Below are positions 53,477 to 62,284 of a stretch of DNA of 64,000 nucleotides, in pieces. The notes beneath the pieces are model-generated. The model was not told the DNA's origin. It worked only from the letters and a program-made list of their open reading frames with translations, and did not search any database. Made by a program: the position numbers and the translations under genes. This DNA is from Flavihumibacter fluminis (lineage in GTDB: Bacteria; Bacteroidota; Bacteroidia; Chitinophagales; Chitinophagaceae), in the NCBI RefSeq assembly GCF_021491375.1, contig NZ_JAKEVY010000001.1:1257001-1321000 (forward strand), read 5' to 3'. How positions within the stretch are numbered: the stretch's first letter is position 1; the number at the start of each line of letters is the position of its first letter.

Positions 53477-54739
53477 TTATTTCCGGGGCGGTAATCCATG
53501 CAGGGTTACCGGGGTTGCCCGGGCATTCAGGTCGTATACAATTCGTCCGGCGCGAATCGTAAGTTCACATTCGAGTTTATCAGTTGCCTTTACCTTATAA
53601 CCGGTATAATCAAAGAGCCCGAAATTTCCTTTGCGAACACCCAGGATCGCAATATCTGCTACAGCACCTTCTGACAGATGCCCCAGTTCCTCGCGTTTGA
53701 TTACCTGTGCGGGTGTCCAGGTACTGGCTTTGATTACCTCCTGCAGTGGCATACCCATTTGCAAAAACTTCGACATGCAGGTAAGCTGATCCTTCATCGC
53801 AGCATTCATACTGCCCACATGCAGGTCCGTTGAAATGGTGGTTGGGAAAAATTTCTCTTTTGCTGCTATCAGTGCCTGTGAGTAAGAGAAACTGATACCA
53901 CCATAACCTACATCAAATACAATCCCCCTTTTTCGTGCTTCATACACAAAGGGTTTGATTTTTTTGGTAGTTGTATCTGCAATGAATTCACGTCCGTTCA
54001 CTTGTGCATAACAGTGGGTAAAAATATCACCCGGACGCAAATGCTCAAGGAACAGCGACTTAAGTGAGAGAGGCGGTTGGGAGCCACCAAAGTCGATCAT
54101 CACCGGAATACCACCAGCGAGATTACCTGCTTTTACCGCATTGTCTACTGGTGTCCAGTCAGGGCGACTGTAATGCGCTACTTTAAAGCCGACGATATGT
54201 TCTTTATTGGCAAGTGCCACGCGAGCTGCTTCTTCCGGGATCATATCCGTAGTATCGGACTCGTATTTGCCGCCGCGCATACCGTGTCCAACAATATTCA
54301 GAAAAGCCAGCACCCTGGTTTGTGATTGCTGAATGGTCTGTTTTTTATACAGATCAAAGTTCCGCCAGCCAGGAGAACCTGCATCCACCACGGTAGTAAC
54401 GCCTACCCGAAAGGTGAATCCATCCGGAGGCAGTGCACTCGGGGCATCCATATAGGCCTGATCTGCATGATTTCCCCAGAAATTGTGCGTATGCATGTCG
54501 ATAAGGCCAGGTGTTACATATAGTCCCTTGGCATCCACCACCTGTACCGCATCCCCCGGAATCGACCTGGCAATTTTTACAATCTTTCCTTTATCAATAG
54601 CGATATCCATGATTCCATTGATACCATTTTTCGGATCAATTACATGTCCGCCTTTGATAACAATGGCATAAGTCTGAGCCTGAATCGCGGAACAGAAAAC
54701 CAATCCGGACAGGCAAAGGGCAAGCAATTTTTTCATCAT
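53477..54739 (-). CDS. exported amidohydrolase/deacetylase (EF0837/Atu3266-like), copy 1
   Basis: A 420-residue binuclear-metal amidohydrolase with a signal peptide (LLALCLSGLVFCSAIQAQ). Metal motifs: H83-x-H85 in DMHTHNF, the carboxylatable Lys186 and His189 in GFKVAHY, His242 in FTHCY and Asp305 in STDLH. It belongs to the dihydroorotase-like group whose characterised members EF0837 and Atu3266 deacetylate small N- or O-acetyl compounds and sit beside SelA-like PLP genes. It is coupled to the SelA-like gene by ATGA (54739-54736). Residues align nearly gap-free with copy 2. Confidence 0.87.
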   Translation of the reverse strand: MMKKLLALCLSGLVFCSAIQAQTYAIVIKGGHVIDPKNGINGIMDIAIDKGKIVKIARSIPGDAVQVVDAKGLYVTPGLIDMHTHNFWGNHADQAYMDAPSALPPDGFTFRVGVTTVVDAGSPGWRNFDLYKKQTIQQSQTRVLAFLNIVGHGMRGGKYESDTTDMIPEEAARVALANKEHIVGFKVAHYSRPDWTPVDNAVKAGNLAGGIPVMIDFGGSQPPLSLKSLFLEHLRPGDIFTHCYAQVNGREFIADTTTKKIKPFVYEARKRGIVFDVGYGGISFSYSQALIAAKEKFFPTTISTDLHVGSMNAAMKDQLTCMSKFLQMGMPLQEVIKASTWTPAQVIKREELGHLSEGAVADIAILGVRKGNFGLFDYTGYKVKATDKLECELTIRAGRIVYDLNARATPVTLHGLPPRK

Positions 54740-55947
54740 GCTAAGAGGCTTTGTAATTCTTCTTTGATTCTACGGGCAACGATCTTGTCTTCTCCTGGCT
54801 TAAGCATCCAGGCCGTAACATTGATCCCTTTTTTACCACCACCTACTTCAATAGAGGGACTTCCATTTCTAAGACGTTCCTGCAACTCTTTTCCTTCTGG
54901 TGTTTTACCGGATTTCTCCCAGCTAATAGAAAGATTCGGTGTGATATTACCACCCTGAGGAACCCAGATTTTTGTTTCCACATCCTTCACAGATTTCGCA
55001 GCAGCTTCAATCAGCGCAATGCTTTTTTCCCACTGCTTCCATTCCTTATCGTGATCTCTGGCAATGTATTGCTCCAGTGCTACATACATGCCCAGTATTT
55101 CTTCCTTGTTCACTTTCATACCCCGGCCGATGTTGAAACCACGTGGTGGCATATGCAGGCGGGCAGCCTGTATGATGGACTTACGTCCCATTAATAAACC
55201 CGCGCTTTGCGGACCGCGAATGGCTTTACCACCTGAAATCTGCACCATATCAAAACCCATATCATTGAACTTCCAGAGATTCGAAACCGGAGGCACATCT
55301 GCTGCGATATCAATACTGGTGGGAATACCATGTTTTTTACCCAGGGCCACCCATTCTTCCTGTGAAATTTTTCCTCCCTGTGAGATGTTCAGAAAATGCA
55401 TCAGGGCTGTTTTTTCATTGATGGCGCGCTCCAGTTCTTCCACTGTTTCAATGGCCACAATCTTACAACCGGTATTGATAAATGCGTGATTGTAGACAAT
55501 GTCATGCGCTTTCTGACAGATCACTTCTGATTTCATGCCAGTGCCTGCAATATGAGGAAGCGCTTCCACTTTTTTCTGATCCATTCCGGTAAGGATACCG
55601 GCCAAACCAAGCGTCATTGCCGAGAAAGCCCCGGAGGTCACAACAGCTGATTCGGAGTGAACCATTTTCGCGATACGTTCGCCGACTTTATCCTGCAATT
55701 CATCCAGCATGCAGAACTGATCAGCTCCATAATTGATGGCATCCAGCACATAATCGTGCATGAGAGAACCTGTCATATAGGTCAGGGTACCGGTTGCATT
55801 GATAAACGTACGTACGCCCAATTCCTTGAACAGATCCCGCTTGGGTGCTGCCATAGGTGAACCTGTACCTGCAAAAGCGTCTAGACCACCCGCTAATCCG
55901 CCAACCGGTAGCAGGCCAAGGCCTTTTATTACATCCCTTCTTTTCAT
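54736..55947 (-). CDS. exported SelA/DgaE-like PLP enzyme (ammonia-lyase type), copy 1
   Basis: A 403-residue fold-type I PLP enzyme. The N-terminus is twin-arginine-like (KRRDVIKGLGLLPVGG). The PLP lysine is Lys241 in ISGGKAIRGPQSAG and Asp213 in SIDIAADVPP should contact the pyridine nitrogen. The SelA-like family includes D-glucosaminate-6-phosphate ammonia-lyase DgaE, which dehydrates a 2-amino-3-hydroxy acid to a 2-keto acid. Tat export would carry the folded, PLP-loaded enzyme. It is 17 nt after ridA and 4-nt coupled to amidohydrolase copy 1. Selenocysteine synthase proper is unlikely, as it would be cytosolic. Confidence 0.85.
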   Translation of the reverse strand: MKRRDVIKGLGLLPVGGLAGGLDAFAGTGSPMAAPKRDLFKELGVRTFINATGTLTYMTGSLMHDYVLDAINYGADQFCMLDELQDKVGERIAKMVHSESAVVTSGAFSAMTLGLAGILTGMDQKKVEALPHIAGTGMKSEVICQKAHDIVYNHAFINTGCKIVAIETVEELERAINEKTALMHFLNISQGGKISQEEWVALGKKHGIPTSIDIAADVPPVSNLWKFNDMGFDMVQISGGKAIRGPQSAGLLMGRKSIIQAARLHMPPRGFNIGRGMKVNKEEILGMYVALEQYIARDHDKEWKQWEKSIALIEAAAKSVKDVETKIWVPQGGNITPNLSISWEKSGKTPEGKELQERLRNGSPSIEVGGGKKGINVTAWMLKPGEDKIVARRIKEELQSLLA

Positions 55948-55964
55948 GGGTTGTTATTGTGGGG

Positions 55965-56426
55965 TTATTTATATGCGATACAATCGATTTCTACCAGAGA
56001 ATCTCCAGGCACACCACCTTTTGCAACGGCAACGGTTGTACGAACCGGAGGATTTTTACCAAAACGGCCTATGTACACTTCATTCATCGCTTTGTAATCA
56101 GCGATATCATTCAGGTATACATTCACCTTCAGCACTTTTTCCATGGATGATCCTGCTTTGATCAGTTCTTTTTCCAACTCTTTTAATACATGGTCTGTAT
56201 GTGCTTTTACATCGCCATCGAAATGGGCGCCTTTGCCCGCAATAAATACCAAACCATTATAAGTGGTGGATCCGGAAAACAGGGGTACACCCTGGAAATC
56301 CGTTACATTTTTCACTTCCTTTTCCGGGGCACTGTTCCCTGCCGCTTTAGCTGCAGCAGATATACCGGTAACACCCAGAATGGATGCAAACAGTGATTTC
56401 AAAACAGATCGTCTTTGTGTAGCCAT
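55965..56426 (-). CDS. exported RidA-family enamine/imine deaminase
   Basis: A 153-residue protein: a twin-arginine-like signal (QRRSVLKSLFASILG) followed by a normal RidA domain. Catalytic Arg129 lies in NPPVRTTVAVA and Glu147 in VEIDCIAYK; FSGSTTYNGLVFIAG forms the active-site cleft. RidA hydrolyses the enamine/imine intermediates released by PLP ammonia-lyases. Most RidA proteins are cytosolic, so the signal is notable. Its position directly before a SelA-like gene (17 nt) supports work on that enzyme's product in the periplasm. Confidence 0.9.
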   Translation of the reverse strand: MATQRRSVLKSLFASILGVTGISAAAKAAGNSAPEKEVKNVTDFQGVPLFSGSTTYNGLVFIAGKGAHFDGDVKAHTDHVLKELEKELIKAGSSMEKVLKVNVYLNDIADYKAMNEVYIGRFGKNPPVRTTVAVAKGGVPGDSLVEIDCIAYK

Positions 56427-56440
56427 GGTATTCAGTTTTA

Positions 56441-57352
56441 TTATTTAGAAGTTGATTTGCCAGCTTTGAATTCCCTTCCTGGAAATTCCACCCGAAATTG
56501 TTCTACATTTCCCTGGTCCTGCATGGTAACATATGCCGTTCTGCCATCCGGACCACCAAATGCGATATTCGTTGGGCGTTTACCCATCAGCGTTATCTCC
56601 TCCAGTTTGGTGCCATCCGGTGCAAGCATCAGAATCGTACCTTTTCCAAATCTTGTTACATAAAGATTTCCCTTCTGATCGCAACGCATGCCATCCAGTC
56701 CATGATCAGTAAACTCATAGAACAATTGCTTGTTTTTGACAGAACCATCAGCACCCAGGTCATAGACCCAGATTTTACGCTGTACGGATTCACCTACATA
56801 GAGCTTTTTATTATCCGGACTCACTTCCACTCCATTCGTTGTGCCCATGGTGTCCAGCAAATGAGTTGTACCATTGGGATCGATTCTCCACAATTGACCG
56901 GTACCATTTTTCCAGCTTGGATCACTGGCATATATCCGGTCTTTATTATCAATAGCCAGATCGTTGGGCTGGTTCATGCGTGGTTCATGTGCCAGCAGAC
57001 TGATCTTTTTGGTACGCGGATCCACTTTCCACACATTATGTTTGGTATAGTCTGCCAGTAATAATTGGCCTTTGCTGTTAATCCGGATCCCATTGGCGAT
57101 ACTGCCTTCCGGAAGCACCAGCCAAACAGTGGCTGTACCATCTGGTTTCACCTGACCAATCGTGCCCTGTTTTTCGTAATTCACGGCATAGAGATTTCCT
57201 TTGCCATCTACAGCAGGACCTTCCACGCCGCTGGTAAAGGAATTCACCGGCGTAAGCAGGGTTGATTTATGCAATACCTCAGGCTGCGCTGTTGCCGAGC
57301 TCGTCAACATTACCGCTGCTACCAATAAAACTGCCTTCGCTTGTCCTTTCAT
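56441..57352 (-). CDS. exported SMP-30/gluconolactonase-family protein
   Basis: A 303-residue six-bladed propeller with a signal peptide (VLLVAAVMLTSSATAQ). Family residues include the metal-ligand Glu in GVEGPAVDGKGNLYAVNY, MNQPNDLAIDNKDRIYASDP (ligand Asn), GTTNGVEVSPDNKKLYVGES and DGMRCDQKGNLYVTRFG (ligand Asp). These proteins hydrolyse sugar lactones. In this cluster it would open lactones made by the PQQ dehydrogenases. It lies 38 nt after the CBM9-like gene and 14 nt before ridA. Confidence 0.9.
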   Translation of the reverse strand: MKGQAKAVLLVAAVMLTSSATAQPEVLHKSTLLTPVNSFTSGVEGPAVDGKGNLYAVNYEKQGTIGQVKPDGTATVWLVLPEGSIANGIRINSKGQLLLADYTKHNVWKVDPRTKKISLLAHEPRMNQPNDLAIDNKDRIYASDPSWKNGTGQLWRIDPNGTTHLLDTMGTTNGVEVSPDNKKLYVGESVQRKIWVYDLGADGSVKNKQLFYEFTDHGLDGMRCDQKGNLYVTRFGKGTILMLAPDGTKLEEITLMGKRPTNIAFGGPDGRTAYVTMQDQGNVEQFRVEFPGREFKAGKSTSK

Positions 57353-57390
57353 TATTTCTTTCTGAGTACAGGGGAACTATTTTCCCCTAG

Positions 57391-58488
57391 TTAGTTATTG
57401 ATTTTAATCTGTTGCAATCGGCCATCTGCATCTAGTCGCCATTCCCTACCGGATTTTCTTTCTTTACCAACCAACACAAAACCGGTAGGATCTTTCAATA
57501 GTTGCACCTGTTTTGCATCCTTCCAGTTGAGGCCCGGATACTTTTTTCTAAGCTCTTCCATTCCGGATGCATATTGTTTGTGTTGTTCCCGGTGATCTCT
57601 TTGAAGGTAATAATATTTCCAAAGCGATCGCTGCATTTCAAGTGTTTCAGCAGAAATAAAGGCAGCGGGACCAGCCTCTTCTGAAAACAGTATATATCCC
57701 CAGCGTTCCGGCATGTGCAGATCCACTCTGCCCTGGGGTGACCAAACAATGTAATGAGGTTGCGCTATACGACCGGATGCATCCTTTTGTTTCTGATACA
57801 CTCCATTCACCACATCCAGTTTCCAGTTTACATGAGAAAAATTCATACGTGCAATTTGTCCGTTACGCGGTGCCAGTGGTATAGCCAATTCCACATCCCA
57901 TCCTTCGTCTATATCACCAGGCTGATTCAATGTTCCGCGCAGGCGAACAGCTTTTTTTAATCCGGGAAATTCAAAATCGGAATCCCCCTTTCCTCCATCG
58001 CGGTAAGCTTTGGAAAGTATTAAATCCCAGGTGGTACCAAATGCATTAATCTGGAATTCAATATACTGCTGCATATCCCCGTCCATATCGATGAAAAACT
58101 CCAGTGCGTTATCCATAAATACGGCAGTGTCTTTTTTAGTCAGACTTGCCCATAACTGGGGTTGCTCCAACTGTGCAAATACATAGAGATACTGTTCATC
58201 CCAGCAGAGCTTGAGTGCTGATTTATTCCCTGTTGGACCACCTGCAATATCCCGGAAATTCGATGTGAACGGAATTTTTTGCCAAATCGCTTCATTGGCA
58301 AATCCATCTACCTCAATCGCCTGGTTTGTTTTAACAGCCCGGTATTGCGGAGGTGTAGTTAACAGCGGCTTTAATTTTTCCTCGGTTACTCCATCCGGCA
58401 AATAGGCCGCTTTTTGAGCAGCTACCGGTACTATACAAACGAAGCAAAGGCATACCGCCAGCAATCGGTTTATGGTTATTTTTTCCAA
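57391..58488 (-). CDS. exported CBM9-like carbohydrate-binding protein
   Basis: A 365-residue protein with a signal peptide (LLAVCLCFVCIVPVAAQ). Residues ~50-260 form a CBM9-like (family 9) fold: EVDGFANEAIWQKIPFT, ALKLCWDEQYLYVFAQL, DNALEFFIDMDGDMQQYIEFQINAFG and WDVELAIPL. The C-terminal part is helical plus a small strand pair. It has no evident catalytic motif and may hold a sugar ligand for the cluster's enzymes. It starts 6 nt after amidohydrolase copy 2. Confidence 0.85.
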   Translation of the reverse strand: MEKITINRLLAVCLCFVCIVPVAAQKAAYLPDGVTEEKLKPLLTTPPQYRAVKTNQAIEVDGFANEAIWQKIPFTSNFRDIAGGPTGNKSALKLCWDEQYLYVFAQLEQPQLWASLTKKDTAVFMDNALEFFIDMDGDMQQYIEFQINAFGTTWDLILSKAYRDGGKGDSDFEFPGLKKAVRLRGTLNQPGDIDEGWDVELAIPLAPRNGQIARMNFSHVNWKLDVVNGVYQKQKDASGRIAQPHYIVWSPQGRVDLHMPERWGYILFSEEAGPAAFISAETLEMQRSLWKYYYLQRDHREQHKQYASGMEELRKKYPGLNWKDAKQVQLLKDPTGFVLVGKERKSGREWRLDADGRLQQIKINN

Positions 58489-58494
58489 CTGGTT

Positions 58495-59748
58495 TTATTT
58501 CGAATAAGATAACACAATAGGTCGCGCAATGCCATTCTGGTCGTATACAATCTTTCCTCCAAGGATCGTCATTTCGCAAACCAGTTTTTGGTTGGAGGTG
58601 ATCTTTGCACCGCTCCGATCCCAGAATCCAAAGTTCCCGGGCATCTGTTGCAATATTGCCAGATCCGCTTCTGCGCCAACACTGAGATGCCCCAGATCTT
58701 TACGCTGAATCGCCAATGCAGGCGACCAGGTACTGGCTTTAATTACTTCTTTCAAATCCATCTTCAGGGCAAGAAAGGTATTCATCACATTGAGCATATC
58801 TTTCATGGAAGCATTCATACTGCCGATATGCAAATCGGTACTGATGGTATTGGGATAGAACCCTGCTGCCGCGGCTGGTTGCGCCTGTGATAGCACAAAA
58901 CTGGCACCGCCATAACCCACATCGAAAATGATCCCGCGTTCCTGTGCTTTTTTTACAAAGGGCTTGAGCTTCCGGGTTGCTGGATCTACAATGGGTTCAC
59001 GACGGTTGAGTTCTGTAAAGGCATGCGTATAGATATCACCCGGACGTAAATGCTGAAAGAACAATTCTTCAATGGAGAGGGGCGGAGGATCACTGCCACC
59101 AAAGTCAATGATCACCGGCAGGTTGGTCAGTCTGCCAGCTTCAACTGCCCGATCCACCGGAATCCATTCTCTTCGCTCATAGTGAGCTACTTTGAAACCT
59201 ACAATATGATCCGGGAATTGTTTGGCAACTGCAGCCGCCATTCGTGCATTCATATCCGTAGTATCCTGTTCCCAGGCACCACCCCGCATACCCTCTCCCA
59301 CGATGTTCAGAAAAGAGAGGATCCGCGTTCTGCTGTTATCAATTATGTTCCGTTTGAAAACAGTAAAATTTTTCCATCCCGCACCACCACAATCAACGGA
59401 AGTAGTAACTCCATTACGCAGGGTGAAGCCATCCGGAGCCACTGCTGTTAAGCCATTGCTCAAATAATGATCCGGTTCCGTTCCAAAGAAATAATGACCA
59501 TGAATGTCTATGAGTCCGGGTACCACCAGCATACCCGCAGCCATCACCACCTGTTTGGCGCCTGTCGTATCCAACTGTTTTTGAACCGCCACAATTTTTC
59601 CATCGCGGATGCCTACATCCAGTATGGCATCAATGCCATTTTTGGGATCGATTACCCTCCCACCTTTTATCACGATGGAATAGGATTGAGCCTGCACCCA
59701 GCCGGAAAAAAGCAACAGGCCAATCAGGAGTTGTATACTTTTTCTCAT
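58495..59748 (-). CDS. exported amidohydrolase/deacetylase (EF0837/Atu3266-like), copy 2
   Basis: A 417-residue paralogue of the amidohydrolase at 53477-54739. Signal peptide IQLLIGLLLFSGWVQAQ, H83-x-H85 (DIHGHYFFG), Lys186/His189 (GFKVAHY), a later His in YTHAFTELNRRE and Asp in STDLHIGS. The first 190 residues align with copy 1 without gaps at the motifs. One difference is Gly in H-G-H where copy 1 has Thr (H-T-H). It is coupled to SelA-like copy 2 by ATGA (59748-59745). Two copies may handle different acyl groups or stereoisomers. Confidence 0.87.
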   Translation of the reverse strand: MRKSIQLLIGLLLFSGWVQAQSYSIVIKGGRVIDPKNGIDAILDVGIRDGKIVAVQKQLDTTGAKQVVMAAGMLVVPGLIDIHGHYFFGTEPDHYLSNGLTAVAPDGFTLRNGVTTSVDCGGAGWKNFTVFKRNIIDNSRTRILSFLNIVGEGMRGGAWEQDTTDMNARMAAAVAKQFPDHIVGFKVAHYERREWIPVDRAVEAGRLTNLPVIIDFGGSDPPPLSIEELFFQHLRPGDIYTHAFTELNRREPIVDPATRKLKPFVKKAQERGIIFDVGYGGASFVLSQAQPAAAAGFYPNTISTDLHIGSMNASMKDMLNVMNTFLALKMDLKEVIKASTWSPALAIQRKDLGHLSVGAEADLAILQQMPGNFGFWDRSGAKITSNQKLVCEMTILGGKIVYDQNGIARPIVLSYSK

Positions 59749-60932
59749 GCTGATTTTTTTAATTCTTCCAGGATGCGTTTGGCCACGATTTTATATTCCC
59801 CTTCGCGCAGCATAAAAACAGTGAGGCTGATGCCTTTGTCATTTGCCAGCACTTCAATAGAGGGAGCACCATTACGAAGAGCAAGCTGCAGTTCAGCAGG
59901 CTTGAGAGAGATATCACCTGTACTCCATTGAATATTCAGCGTGGGCGTATGATTGGCCAAAGGCGGAATCACAATTTCTGTCTGGATGCCCTTGCGCTGT
60001 TTGGCCTGTGCCGCAATGTATTCCACCTGGTTCATCCAGTCTTTCCATTCCTTATCGTGATCAATGCTGACATATTTTTCCAGTGCGGCCAGCATGCCTA
60101 CAATTTCTTCCTTGTTTACTTTCATACCTCTTCCAATGGTTCCGCCTCTTGGAGGAGCACTTAACCTCGCTGCCTTGATCAGGTCCTTTCTTCCCATGAG
60201 GATGCCGGCACTCTGGGGGCCTCTTAATGCTTTTCCTCCGGAAATACAAACCAGGTCAAACCCCATCTCGTTGAAGCGCCAGAGATTTTCTACCGGTGGC
60301 ACATCCGCCGCGATATCAATCATCGTAGGAACACCATGTTTCTTGCCTGCAGCCACCCATTCTTCATGGGAGATCTTTCCCAGGTTGGCGTGGGCATTCA
60401 GAAACCAGAGCATCGCGGTCTGCTCATTGATGGCTTTATGCAGCTCCTCCAATGTTTCAATTTCAACAATTCGTACACCCGTGTTCGTTAGTGCATGTAC
60501 ATATCCGCTGTTATGTGATTTCTGAACCAGCACTACTGATTTCATTCCATCCAGGCGGGGCAGCTGGGCAATCTTTTTGAGATCGGTTCCGGTGAGTACA
60601 CCTGCGGTTCCCAATACCATGGCCGACCAGCAGCCGGCAGTAACAGTTGCCGCTTCCGCGCGACATATCTTAGCAATCCGCTCTCCCACTTTATCCTGAA
60701 CTTCGTCCAGCATTACATAGGATTTTGAAACCGCATTGATGGCTTCCATTACTTCCGGATACATCAGGGAGGCTGTCATGGCTGTATAGGTTCCGGCAGC
60801 ATTGATAAAGGAGCGCAAACCCAGCTCGGTTATATAATCTTTCTTAGGCGCTGGCATGGCAAATCCGCCGAGCGGTAAAGCTGCTCCTGCTGGCGCAACA
60901 GATAAATATTTCAGTAACTCTCTTCTTTTCAT
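59745..60932 (-). CDS. exported SelA/DgaE-like PLP enzyme (ammonia-lyase type), copy 2
   Basis: A 395-residue paralogue of the enzyme at 54736-55947. Twin-arginine-like start KRRELLKYLSVAPAGAALP, PLP lysine Lys234 in ISGGKALRGPQSAG and Asp206 in MIDIAADVPP. The segment NMGFD/NEMGFDLV and the RGMKVNKEEI region match copy 1 closely. It lies 17 nt after the FecR-like gene and 4-nt coupled to amidohydrolase copy 2, so the PLP-amidohydrolase module occurs twice in one transcript. The reaction is inferred from DgaE. Confidence 0.85.
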   Translation of the reverse strand: MKRRELLKYLSVAPAGAALPLGGFAMPAPKKDYITELGLRSFINAAGTYTAMTASLMYPEVMEAINAVSKSYVMLDEVQDKVGERIAKICRAEAATVTAGCWSAMVLGTAGVLTGTDLKKIAQLPRLDGMKSVVLVQKSHNSGYVHALTNTGVRIVEIETLEELHKAINEQTAMLWFLNAHANLGKISHEEWVAAGKKHGVPTMIDIAADVPPVENLWRFNEMGFDLVCISGGKALRGPQSAGILMGRKDLIKAARLSAPPRGGTIGRGMKVNKEEIVGMLAALEKYVSIDHDKEWKDWMNQVEYIAAQAKQRKGIQTEIVIPPLANHTPTLNIQWSTGDISLKPAELQLALRNGAPSIEVLANDKGISLTVFMLREGEYKIVAKRILEELKKSA

Positions 60933-60949
60933 GTTGGCATTTTTAATAG

Positions 60950-61687
60950 TTAAATCCTCGAGCTTAGCAGCACCTGTTTCCCCTCTATACTCACTTCAAA
61001 GAGACCGGAGGAAACCAGCAACTTCACTACCATTTTAAGATTCAGGCCCGTAGATATAAATCCGGAAAATTGTTGTTCGGGTAGCTGGCCGGTTACAGTA
61101 AAATCAACCTGGTATTTTTCTTTCAGCACTGCCAGTAACTGATTGATATCCTGGTCCTCAAAAACCAGGTAACGGGCATCCTGATCCTGGGTTATTTCTT
61201 TCAGCAGCGATGCTGATTCAATCAATTTGGATTCAAACCGCAGGTAGCCATCTTCGGTAGTATTTACAAAACTAACTTTTGACAACTGTTGCAGTTTGGG
61301 CTCTACATAAAGCGCCGCCAGCATTGCAGAAACCGGCTCCTCGCCTACCCGAAGATCCGCCTGCGTACAGCGATGCACCAGTGAAGCAGGTTTCAGGTAA
61401 AAATAGAGGGAAGCAGTAAACAGCAATCCAAAACAGGTAATGGCAAAATGTCTTACCCAATTAATGGCAGGTTTGCGATAGGATGTCTTTTCAGCCTGTT
61501 GTACCTTATTCAATAATATCTCCAGCTGTTGTTCCCGCCTGGCTTCCAGGTTCATGATACCTGGATTTGCAGCCCCATCCAATTCACTTCGCTCCATAGT
61601 TTCCATCAGTTGAAGCAGGGATGCTTCATCCAGTTCTCCACTTAAAAAGCGGTCAATGACAGATTGGAAAGGTTGTTTATCCGGCAT
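60950..61687 (-). CDS. short FecR-like anti-sigma factor
   Basis: A 245-residue single-pass membrane protein: a cytosolic N-terminus rich in helix, one TM helix (HFAITCFGLLFTASLYFYL, ~84-102) and a periplasmic part. Its end (DINQLLAVLKEKYQVDFTV, then LNLKMVVKLLVSSGLFEVS) is the DUF4974/STN-like domain of Bacteroidota FecR proteins. It is ~100 residues shorter than usual and the central FecR domain is reduced or absent. It follows the ECF sigma gene by 10 nt and presumably holds that sigma factor. There is no TonB receptor beside it to transmit a signal. Confidence 0.72.
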   Translation of the reverse strand: MPDKQPFQSVIDRFLSGELDEASLLQLMETMERSELDGAANPGIMNLEARREQQLEILLNKVQQAEKTSYRKPAINWVRHFAITCFGLLFTASLYFYLKPASLVHRCTQADLRVGEEPVSAMLAALYVEPKLQQLSKVSFVNTTEDGYLRFESKLIESASLLKEITQDQDARYLVFEDQDINQLLAVLKEKYQVDFTVTGQLPEQQFSGFISTGLNLKMVVKLLVSSGLFEVSIEGKQVLLSSRI

Positions 61688-61697
61688 AGGTATGTGC

Positions 61698-62267
61698 TTA
61701 GAAAATATGCAGGAAAATAATCAGCAGGGTATAACCCAATGAATATCGTAGTTCTCTTAGTGCTTTGGTTAAATGATTTTCAACTGTTTTAGGTGATATC
61801 TGAAGCAGCGCCGCAATTTCCTTATGACTCAATTGTTCTTCCCTGCTCAGTTTATATACTTGTTTACATTTCGTAGACAACTGATTCACGATGGAATTTA
61901 TGTGGTGCAGCAATTCCTTTTCTTCCATCTGTTCCTGGCTGCTGACCTGCTGGTATTGGTTGGCCAATGCGGCAAAAGCATCTGCATGTACTTTACCAGC
62001 TTTGATTTTCCGGATCACTTCATAGCGCACAGAAGCAGACAGATAAGCAGATAAGGAAGCAGTGATCGCCAATGAATGCCGGTTGTTCCAGATACGCACA
62101 AAGATTTCCTGGATAATATCTTCACAGGCAGGCTCATCCTTCAAAAGGGCATACGCTTTGCGAAATAAATTCTCCCAATACCGGCGATACAAGATGGCCA
62201 GTGCTTCCTCATTGTTATTCCGCATCCGGATCAGCAGTTCTTCATCCCGAATAGTTGCCTCCTCCAT
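61698..62267 (-). CDS. ECF-type RNA polymerase sigma-70 factor
   Basis: A 189-residue ECF sigma factor. Region 2 spans ~18-65 (EALAILYRRYWENLFRKAY, then EDIIQEIFVRIWNNR) and region 4 spans ~125-175 (LSHKEIAALLQISPKTVENHLTKALRELR). It belongs to the Bacteroidota FecI-like expansion. Here it sits 17 nt after a PQQ dehydrogenase gene and 10 nt before its FecR-like partner, inside a catabolic transcript. It probably drives this cluster once released from the membrane protein. Confidence 0.93.
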   Translation of the reverse strand: MEEATIRDEELLIRMRNNNEEALAILYRRYWENLFRKAYALLKDEPACEDIIQEIFVRIWNNRHSLAITASLSAYLSASVRYEVIRKIKAGKVHADAFAALANQYQQVSSQEQMEEKELLHHINSIVNQLSTKCKQVYKLSREEQLSHKEIAALLQISPKTVENHLTKALRELRYSLGYTLLIIFLHIF

Positions 62268-62284
62268 GAGTTCTAGTTTAAGCG

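Noticed and set aside
54736-55947. L-seryl-tRNA(Sec) selenium transferase (SelA)
   Set aside because: The fold is SelA-like, but the protein is exported, sits in a catabolic operon next to a deacetylase and occurs twice. No selB or tRNA-Sec is visible.
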